From contig JBGPKK010000057.1 in the NCBI GenBank assembly GCA_041485905.1, positions 1 through 25,284 on the forward strand: a stretch of 25,284 nt of DNA, in the 5' to 3' direction. Below are positions 17,501-22,822 of this stretch, piece by piece. Within the stretch, counting starts at the first letter, position 1, and every line of letters starts with the position of its first letter. Position numbers and translations under genes: made by a program. Source of the stretch: JAHFUI01 sp041485905. Lineage in GTDB: Bacteria; Acidobacteriota; Vicinamibacteria; Vicinamibacterales; CAVVIG01. Under the pieces are notes generated by a model. The model had not been told where the DNA came from and did no database searches. It saw nothing but the letters and a program-made list of their open reading frames with translations.

Positions 17501-19730
17501 CGGTACAGAATTTCGTCGCGGCGGGGATTCCCGCCGCGAACGCGGGCGTGCCTGACACGAGAGGCGCAAACCACGAAAGCCGGTAGGGTGGCACCGGAGT
17601 GGACGACCGGTCGCCTACGGCTGTCTCATCGACGCTGACGCCCGCGAAGACCGGGCCCGAAAAATCCACCTGGGGATCGCTGCTGCTGTCTTTGAACAGC
17701 CCGTGCGCCTGAAACAGGTAATTCATCACGCTCGGATTGAACGGCCCGCAGTTCGGCGGGACATACGTGGGTACGATGGTGTTGCCGACTCTACGGCCCC
17801 ACGTGGGCGGCGCTCCGCCGTGCCAGAGATACAGGTTGTGGCCGAGCTCGTGCAATGTGGTCGCCGCTTGAAAGTAGGGCTTCGCGACGAAGTTGTCCTT
17901 GTCCCAGAGGCCGAGCGTGACCATGACGTTGCTGCCGGGCTGGTGGGCGATGCCTGATGTGCTGCTCGGAACGTGGAAGTTCGGCGAAATCGGATCAGCG
18001 GACTTGGCCTTGGCGCGCGCGTGGGCATACAACACGTAGTGGACGAGGCCGTTGCGCTTCGAATCGAACCGTATGCGGGGGCAGGTTCCATTCGCGATAC
18101 AAGTCTTCCTCACGCTGGTCGGGAGCTCCGTGCCGTTGTCGTCGACGTGCTGGTTCCGATAGTGTTGAAAGCCGAGCATCCAGCCGAGCGTGCCGGGATA
18201 ATCGGGGAACTGGCACGTCCATCGGGGCGGGTGCGTCGCATCGGCGAGTGGGTCCGGAACGCACTTCACTTCCGTAATCGCCTCGCCGCCGCGAGCGTCA
18301 GTCCCCTGGACGAGATACGGATCGGCCTCGAGCGATGCATATGGGTTCACGCCTACGTAGCCAGGATACGGGGTGAGGGCGTGATAGGAGCTGAGGGGGC
18401 CGACATCGAAGTGCGCATGTATCCCATTGGCGAGGAACGTCTCGCCCAGCGTCTTCAGGACTTCGGGCGTCGGCATGTGATTGTGTCCCTTCGAGTCCGT
18501 CACATGATCGACCGTGGAATCGAAGGGAGCGGCTAATGAGCCGTAGGTCGTTCCAGCGGGAGCCTTCATGGCATTGAGTTCGACGATGATATCGTTCTGC
18601 GACGAGCGTGCGCCCATGGCATAGAGATTCGGAAGAGCTACGCCATCCGGATCTTTGAGGCCTGCCGCGGCGTCCTCCAGTCCGTCGGGGAGGCCGTCAT
18701 GGTCGATGTCCATGACCGCCGTGCTGAAGATGATCGCCGCCAACGTCGGGCATTCGTATGGCGTGCTCTTCGTATGGCTGAGTGTCGTTGTGGCCGTTTC
18801 TCCGTAGTCCAGTTGATTCGTGACCTTGGACATCAACGAGCTCACGTCGAAGGTCGGATTCGCCCATCCACGGTCGGAGGAACTTTTACTATCCGGAAAA
18901 GGATTCGTTGCGGGAATGAGTAACCCGTTGAAGAAAAGTTGCTCGTTCGGATTCTTCGCACCGGTTCCGACGATGTACGTGAGTTTGGCGGATGGAGTGG
19001 CAGCTGACTTGTAGAACCCCTGGAGGGTCTGCGTAGTCGTCGCGCCCTGAGGCTGGACGTTGACGCCGTCATGGACGACGATCTTTCTCAACGGTTCCGC
19101 CGGATCCCGGTAGACCACGAACAGGCTGGCACCCGCGCTTTGCGGAGGGTCGTTCCCGAATCCACTTTCCGGCAGCGTCACGGTGTTCAGCGCGAAACCG
19201 TTGGCTTGCAGGTCCGCGTCGTTGACCAGACGGCTTTCAGGCTTCTTGACGTTCGGGTTCAATTGCAACAGGTGGAGCACATCGGCGCGGAACATCGTCA
19301 GCGTCAACGATGATCCGCTGGCATAGCATGACGCACCAACCGACGGCTTCGACTTCGCTCTCACTACCCTGGTGTTGTTGGCAGCAATGACGGGTTGACC
19401 TCTGAATTTGACGGGCGTGGTTTGCGGATTCAGATTGGGGGATCCGGGAAAATCGATCGTCTCCCAATACAAATATGCCGCGAGGATGTCTGCGTTGGCC
19501 GGCACGCCGCTCATCGGGATTGTGCCGGACCGGAAGCCATTCACCGCGAGCGACGAGTCCACGTCGACACCGCCCACGACGTAGTTGCCGGTGACGAGAA
19601 AGCCGTTGGAGTAGGGTAAAGGACCCGAGGCTTGCGCCTGTCCCCTTGACTGCGCAAAGAGCACGAGGAACGCCAGAACAACAAGCGCGGTCAGGCTCGA
19701 CCATCGCGCGGAGGTGAAATTCAGTCTCAT
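14547..19730 (-). CDS. Giant secreted metzincin-like metalloprotease, copy B (beta-propeller C-terminus)
   Basis: 1727 residues from the ATG at 19730, with GGGAG 6 nt upstream. Signal peptide ~1-32 (LTALVVLAFLVLFAQSRGQA). The layout follows copy A: N-terminal beta domain (FLVTGNYVVGG, AYLYWETID), DIDHDGLPDG (~339-348), zinc site HELGHNLYLWH (H627, E628, H631, H637), Met-turn SVMNY (M669), ten GDALAE units (885-944), cadherin-like domain (NDAPVAKPDSYSANEDT, ~1052) and Ig-like/MBG modules. B has a ~68-residue extra module between the protease and the array (TSLVVASAAGFP...ILRVSGVTG...TFTVTR), lacks one MBG module of A, and ends in NHL/SMP-30-like beta-propeller repeats (~1510-1727; LWVGND, LWISGYNGIVYHID, LWVGTFGKIYHFS). 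Likely an exported protease/adhesin; substrate unknown. It lies 258 nt downstream of bioB. Confidence 0.85.
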   Translation of the reverse strand: MRLNFTSARWSSLTALVVLAFLVLFAQSRGQAQASGPLPYSNGFLVTGNYVVGGVDVDSSLAVNGFRSGTIPMSGVPANADILAAYLYWETIDFPGSPNLNPQTTPVKFRGQPVIAANNTRVVRAKSKPSVGASCYASGSSLTLTMFRADVLHLLQLNPNVKKPESRLVNDADLQANGFALNTVTLPESGFGNDPPQSAGASLFVVYRDPAEPLRKIVVHDGVNVQPQGATTTQTLQGFYKSAATPSAKLTYIVGTGAKNPNEQLFFNGLLIPATNPFPDSKSSSDRGWANPTFDVSSLMSKVTNQLDYGETATTTLSHTKSTPYECPTLAAIIFSTAVMDIDHDGLPDGLEDAAAGLKDPDGVALPNLYAMGARSSQNDIIVELNAMKAPAGTTYGSLAAPFDSTVDHVTDSKGHNHMPTPEVLKTLGETFLANGIHAHFDVGPLSSYHALTPYPGYVGVNPYASLEADPYLVQGTDARGGEAITEVKCVPDPLADATHPPRWTCQFPDYPGTLGWMLGFQHYRNQHVDDNGTELPTSVRKTCIANGTCPRIRFDSKRNGLVHYVLYAHARAKAKSADPISPNFHVPSSTSGIAHQPGSNVMVTLGLWDKDNFVAKPYFQAATTLHELGHNLYLWHGGAPPTWGRRVGNTIVPTYVPPNCGPFNPSVMNYLFQAHGLFKDSSSDPQVDFSGPVFAGVSVDETAVGDRSSTPVPPYRLSWFAPLVSGTPAFAAGIPAATKFCTAAQTKLNAGINDVATSLVVASAAGFPTTGTFGIQIDSEILRVSGVTGTTFTVTRTAHVAHSIGATVTYAPLTDLTKMFRFDAASVFDTTNWSAGGPASPFQDVNFDGALYGGAAPLRGFDDWSNLRLDQIGAGRNIAILSQGDALAEGDALAEGDALAEGDALAEGDALAEGDALAEGDALAEGDALAEGDALAEGDALAEGINLEVVLASGGAPPNGFTACVIGVGPCTGSPFHRTSLTWTAPSSVTPSQYIVNRVGAVAPIISVLTPPTTPVVDLTELPNGVAFTYSVTADYGPKGSSVALASITAVNDAPVAKPDSYSANEDTPVTGNVLDNDTDDDSAHAGLRAKLVSGPSHAKSFTLNADGSFSYAPNDDFESSPTDSFTYTANDGTWTDASTPMSPDSGLATVTITVVSRHTITTVSSSTNPSVYGQAVTFTAMVAPVSPSLGTPTGTVTFKDGTTILGPPRTLVDGQATFDTSSLATLLNAGIHSITAVYCGITTTFCAPDTHFYGSTSAPFTHTINKANANITVAPYNVTYDGNPHTATGSATGVEAAPANLTSLLQLVGTTHTNAGDYPIDTWAFAGNTNYNATDGTVHDVIAKAAVTATAGSGSAIYDGSTKSPSACAVTGAYTGDLSCTNNPAFVGPGAGPTVITPVVSGTGLDNFAITAVTGSFMISPAASTTTFGAAPTPTYPGENFTVSASNNSGGAITYSQVSGPCTLVDASAGTFSPTGTGSCVVRADSAVTANYLASSAQQTITISASASAPPILWVGNDTQGPVQQFGRDGTLIGPWGASGATGSALDGAGHVYTVVPGGSESVITKYDAEQNVVGTINFNTGIENGNSLPSWIEDMAYGGNDTLWISGYNGIVYHIDSNGTILSYFDTRFTFTGIATDGTYLYTTEGFSGAGIIHRWKLDGTSLGPLFDTGVTLGLGGLGFDASDGTLWVGTFGKIYHFSLDGTLLGSFTTPSEAFHDGLEVGAP
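15859..15938 (-). repeat. 80-bp patch nearly identical between copies A and B (B side)
   Basis: Partner of 9982-10061, 79 of 80 bases identical. Here the patch runs straight into the HTI end of the preceding Ig-like domain, without the 91-codon module of copy A. Confidence 0.85.
16899..17078 (-). repeat. Ten-copy 18-bp tandem array encoding GDALAE (copy B)
   Basis: Ten GDALAE hexapeptides, the same number as in copy A. The silent-base pattern differs from A (mostly GCG for the first Ala; GAG or GAA/GCT variants), so the arrays have drifted or been re-amplified separately while the peptide and count stayed the same. Confidence 0.95.
17290..17492 (-). other. Extra module in copy B between protease and array
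   Basis: About 68 residues (TKLNAGINDVATSLVVASA...GATVTYAPL) absent from copy A. The pattern of ATSLVVASAAGFP, GTFGIQIDSEILRVSG and TTFTVTRT matches a small beta module known from phage-tail-like and surface proteins; this is recall, not a search. Boundaries are approximate. Confidence 0.6.
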
Positions 19731-19988
19731 CGTTTTCTCCCGCCCTATGTGTCCAGTTTGCGTGCCCGACGATAAACCGGGGACATCTTCAGCCATGCAT
19801 GTCCCAAGAGGCTGCTGAAGTCCGTCGACGTACGACTTATTGGACCCATTTGAGCGGCCCTTTGTACATCACGGCTGGGCTAGGTCACAACGTTTTTCTT
19901 TGTCAAACTGTAAAGTGCCAAAGTTGGCCTGTTTCGACGCCGGGCCGTTCGCGCCTTCGGGGTGGGGCGGGGGACTGTCCGGAGAGGT
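19731..19988 (-). promoter_or_regulatory. Intergenic region between bioB and copy B, with a -35-like TTGACA
   Basis: 258 nt holding the 3' end of bioB and the expected promoter of copy B. A perfect TTGACA lies on the minus strand at 19906-19901, but the -10 position 17 nt on reads CTAGCC, a poor match. No strong hairpin terminator for bioB is visible. The promoter call is weak; read-through from bioB is possible. Confidence 0.3.
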
Positions 19989-20954
19989 TCAGACCTGAGA
20001 TCGCGCAGGCTGCGCGGCCATCGGCGTGAGGCCGAGCGCGCTCAAGAGGGACGCGTCCTGGTCGGGCGAGGGATTGGGCGTCGTGAGGAGCTTGTCGCCG
20101 ACGAAAATCGAATTGGCGCCCGCCATGAAGCACAAGACGACGGCTTCGCGCGTCAACTGATCGCGCCCGGCCGCAAGTCGAACCATGGATGTGGGCATCA
20201 GGATGCGCGCCGTCGCCAGCATCCGCACGAGCACCAGCGGATCGAGCGGGGGCACCTCGGCGAGCGGCGTCCCCGTCACGCGCACCAGCAGATTGATCGG
20301 CACGCTCTCGGGATGCGGTTGCTGTGTCGCCAGTTGCTGAAGCAGTCGAATCCGATCCCCTTCCGACTCGCCGAGGCCGACAATACCGCCGCAGCAGACC
20401 GAGATGCCGGCACGGCGCACGGCGCCGAGCGTGCGGAGCCGTTCATCGTAGACGCGCGTCGTAATGATCTGGCCGTAAAACTCCGGCGACGTGTCGAGGT
20501 TGTGATTGTAGGCGGTGAGTCCCGCCTCTTTGAGCCGACGCGCCTGGCTGTCGGTGAGCATGCCGAGCGTGCAGCAGACCTCGAGGCCCAGATCCGCCAC
20601 GCCGCGCACCATCCGCAGCACGGTGTCGAACTCGGGACCCTCCGGCGCATCGCGCCACGCGGCGCCCATGCACAGCCGCGTCACGCCTTCGCCGGCCGCG
20701 CGCCGCGCGCGCGCCACGACCTCGTCGACGTCCATCAGTCCCTGACGATCCACCGGGGCGTCGTAGTGCGCGCTCTGCGGACAATAGGCGCAGTCTTCCG
20801 GGCAGCCGCCCGTCTTGATTGACACCAGCCGGCACGTCTGCACCTGATCGGGCTGGTGAAATTCGCGCGCGACCTGCTGCGCGCGAAAGATCAGGCTTAG
20901 AAGCGGCGTGCGATACACCTCGTCGATGTCGGCGATCGTCCAGTCGTGTCTCAT
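19989..20954 (-). CDS. bioB: Biotin synthase
   Basis: A 321-residue radical SAM enzyme that inserts sulfur into dethiobiotin to make biotin. It has the [4Fe-4S] motif CPEDCAYC (C51, C55, C58), the second-cluster cysteines in RLCMGAAWR (C95), GLEVCC (C127) and ISVCCGG (C187), the substrate-binding NHNLDTS, and VRLAAGRDQL carrying the cluster-ligand Arg. Length and order match the family. The ATG lies 13 nt after the cytochrome gene, so the two are likely co-transcribed. No other biotin gene is in the window. Confidence 0.96.
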   Translation of the reverse strand: MRHDWTIADIDEVYRTPLLSLIFRAQQVAREFHQPDQVQTCRLVSIKTGGCPEDCAYCPQSAHYDAPVDRQGLMDVDEVVARARRAAGEGVTRLCMGAAWRDAPEGPEFDTVLRMVRGVADLGLEVCCTLGMLTDSQARRLKEAGLTAYNHNLDTSPEFYGQIITTRVYDERLRTLGAVRRAGISVCCGGIVGLGESEGDRIRLLQQLATQQPHPESVPINLLVRVTGTPLAEVPPLDPLVLVRMLATARILMPTSMVRLAAGRDQLTREAVVLCFMAGANSIFVGDKLLTTPNPSPDQDASLLSALGLTPMAAQPARSQV

Positions 20955-20967
20955 GCGGGCTTGATCC

Positions 20968-21390
20968 TTACTTCTGGACTCGCGCGAGGGTTCGGATGAA
21001 GTTCACCACATTCCAGATGTCGGTCTCTTTCAATCGCTCGGCGTAGCTGCCCATGTCGGCCGACGTGCCGTCATGGATCACGCCGTAGATCTCGCCGTCG
21101 CTCGACCCGTAGTCCCAGACCGCATCGGTCAGGTCGGCCGGCTGCGCACCGGCGGAGGCGCCGCTGCCGTCGCCCTTGCCGGAGGCCCCGTGACAGTTGG
21201 CGCACAACTGGGTATAGGCGCGTTTGCCCGCCGAGAGAGACTCGGGCGTCGAGGTAACGGGATTCTTGATCTTGGCCGCTTCAGGGTTGCCGCCCTTGTG
21301 CGGCGCGGTTGCTGGCTGCTGCGCAACCAGCAGTGACGCGCCGGCCACCAGCAGAGTGACGAACATAGACGCCTGCACACGGCCAAGCAT
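20968..21390 (-). CDS. Small exported c-type cytochrome
   Basis: About 140 residues from the ATG at 21390: a short signal peptide (MLGRVQASMFVTLLVAGASLLVA), a linker, then a single mono-haem domain with CANCHGASGKGDG as haem-binding motif and an axial Met probably in SADMGSYAERL. The C-terminal helix (IWNVVNFIRTLA) is typical of cytochrome c class I. It should be a periplasmic electron carrier. The GTG at 21426 gives a longer frame but adds residues before the basic signal-peptide start. The ATG at 21366 is also possible. No start has a clear Shine-Dalgarno. It is sandwiched between the sigma/pseudokinase genes and bioB; a functional link to either is not evident. Confidence 0.85.
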   Translation of the reverse strand: MLGRVQASMFVTLLVAGASLLVAQQPATAPHKGGNPEAAKIKNPVTSTPESLSAGKRAYTQLCANCHGASGKGDGSGASAGAQPADLTDAVWDYGSSDGEIYGVIHDGTSADMGSYAERLKETDIWNVVNFIRTLARVQK

Positions 21391-21434
21391 GCCGCAAGTG
21401 TAAAACAAACACCCACGTCCTGACACGCGAGGGG

Positions 21435-22088
21435 TTATAGATCCAGGCGCCGAAGGAGATCGTCCAGCGCAGATGCGTCCACGTCCGGCCCGCCGAGGCG
21501 ACCGTCGAGGATCGCGCTCAGGCCGAAGCCGATCACCGACGCGCGAAGTCCGCCGGCCACAGAGACCTTGACCATCGACGCGTCGAGCCGGAGGTGCGCG
21601 ACACCGGCAGCCTGGGCGGCGCCGACCGCCTCGGTGATCTGCCTGGCGATCTCCGCGCGATCACCGCGCTGCAGCGTGTGACGCGACAACATCCCGGACA
21701 GCGGAGAGCCGGCGACGTATTGGCTGGCGATGTACACCGAGCCGTCGGAGGTCGAGCCGGCATCGACGACCTTGCCCGCGCCGGGATGTTGCAGGCGCGC
21801 GAGCGCGGGCTTCAAGGCCCGGAACCGCGACAAAATCGCCGACCCGTCGCCAACCTCGACGATTTTGAGCGCCACGAAAAAGGGGTCGGGAGTCTTTTTC
21901 CGCTGCGCCAGATAGGTGACGCCTTGTGTGTCCTGCTCGATGGGCGCCAACACCTCATACGGGCAGCCTCGATCTTCCATCGCCGCCGCCGTTGCGAGGA
22001 GACACGCGGGGCACAGGCCGTGCGATGCGGGATCGGCCGTGCGCCGGCGGCCGCACTGGGGGCACAGCGAGGCGTTACGGACGGTCAT
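21435..22088 (-). CDS. Zinc-ribbon protein with truncated, catalytically dead kinase domain
   Basis: A 217-residue pseudokinase. The N-terminal CPQC (C9, C12) and CPAC (C26, C29) pairs form a likely zinc ribbon. From ~43 on it follows the Hanks kinase fold, but the glycine loop is degraded (IEQDTQGVTY), the HRDLKPxN loop reads HLRLDASM (from H155), and DFG reads GFG (G177). Only the beta-3 lysine (VALK, K75) survives. It stops soon after the DFG position, so the rest of the C-lobe is missing. Residues 63-71 (RKKTPDPFF) are encoded by a REP-like palindrome. Its ATG overlaps the sigma-factor stop by 4 nt, so a role as a partner or regulator of that sigma factor or of the membrane kinase is a fair guess, not shown. 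Confidence 0.8.
   Translation of the reverse strand: MTVRNASLCPQCGRRRTADPASHGLCPACLLATAAAMEDRGCPYEVLAPIEQDTQGVTYLAQRKKTPDPFFVALKIVEVGDGSAILSRFRALKPALARLQHPGAGKVVDAGSTSDGSVYIASQYVAGSPLSGMLSRHTLQRGDRAEIARQITEAVGAAQAAGVAHLRLDASMVKVSVAGGLRASVIGFGLSAILDGRLGGPDVDASALDDLLRRLDL
21872..21902. repeat. REP-like palindromic sequence inside a coding gene
   Basis: CCACGAAAAAGGGGTCGG followed by GAGTCTTTTTCCG. The arms GAAAAAG (21876-21882) and CTTTTTC (21894-21900) are complementary around an 11-nt centre. The first half shares CCACGAAAA(A)GGGGT with the palindrome at 5983-6013. On the gene strand it is read in frame as RKKTPDPFF in the beta2-beta3 loop of the kinase fold. Confidence 0.65.
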
Positions 22089-22822
22089 GAAACGGCGTTC
22101 ATCAGATAGTTGATTTCACCGGGAATGTCGGCGGGGTCCGAGACGGTTTCGGCGATCTGCTCAACGAGCGCGTCGCGGAAGTGGGCCCGCAGGCGATGCA
22201 CGGCGACCTTAATCGCGCCCTCGCTCATGCTCATCGCCGCCGCGACTTCGCTGTAGGGGACGCCGGTGGTGTCGCCGGTCAGAAATCCCTTGAGACGATC
22301 GAACAGCTCGCCCTTCTGCGCGGCGGCGTAATCGTGGCGGACGCGGGTCAGCGCGCGATCGAGGAGGATGAGCGCCCACCGGCGATCGAACAACGTCTCG
22401 GGCGTCACATCATCGTGCGGCTCGAGCTGATACCGGCCTTCGGCTGTGTCGACATCGAGCGAGATCGGCGGCCGGCCGCCTCCCCGCTTCAATGTGCGCG
22501 CCCGGTCGCGCTCATTCGACAGGAAATGGCGCACCGACGCGCAGAGGAACGCGCGGAAACGGCCGCGCGCCGGGTCGGCCGCGTGAAAGTACTTTTTCTC
22601 CAGCACCCGCAGGAAGAACTCCTGCGCGAGATCGGCCGATTCGGTGGCGCTGTTGCCCTGCCGGCGAATGAACGCGTAGACCGGATACCAGTACAGCTCG
22701 CACAGGCTCGATAGGGCGCCTGCCGAGTCTTCGTCGGTCTGCGCCCCCGCCGCCAGAACGAGGCTCCAGCGCGTGGTGGCGAACCGTCCCGCGCCCGGCG
22801 CTGGGAATCCCTCGTTAGCCAT
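22085..22822 (-). CDS. ECF-type RNA polymerase sigma factor
   Basis: 245 residues from the ATG at 22822, chosen because GGAG (22828-22831) lies 5 nt upstream; an ATG five codons earlier has no such site. The sigma2 region contains FATTRWSLVLAA, LCELYWYPVYAFIRR, ADLAQEFFLRVLEK and RFRAFLCASVRHFLSNERDRA. The sigma4 region has a helix-turn-helix YSEVAAAMSMSEGAIKVAVHRLRAHFRDAL, then a C-terminal tail (EINYLMNAVS). No anti-sigma gene is adjacent; instead it overlaps the upstream membrane kinase gene by 8 nt and the downstream pseudokinase by 4 nt. ECF groups linked to Ser/Thr kinases are known, with EcfP/PknT of Vibrio as the studied case of activation by phosphorylation; regulation here by the flanking kinase is inference. 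Confidence 0.9.
   Translation of the reverse strand: MANEGFPAPGAGRFATTRWSLVLAAGAQTDEDSAGALSSLCELYWYPVYAFIRRQGNSATESADLAQEFFLRVLEKKYFHAADPARGRFRAFLCASVRHFLSNERDRARTLKRGGGRPPISLDVDTAEGRYQLEPHDDVTPETLFDRRWALILLDRALTRVRHDYAAAQKGELFDRLKGFLTGDTTGVPYSEVAAAMSMSEGAIKVAVHRLRAHFRDALVEQIAETVSDPADIPGEINYLMNAVS

Noticed and set aside
21397..21425. TACACT as a -10 box giving a leaderless cytochrome mRNA starting at 21390
   Set aside because: The -35 position reads TGTCAG, a poor match, and close spacing to the upstream gene makes read-through likelier.
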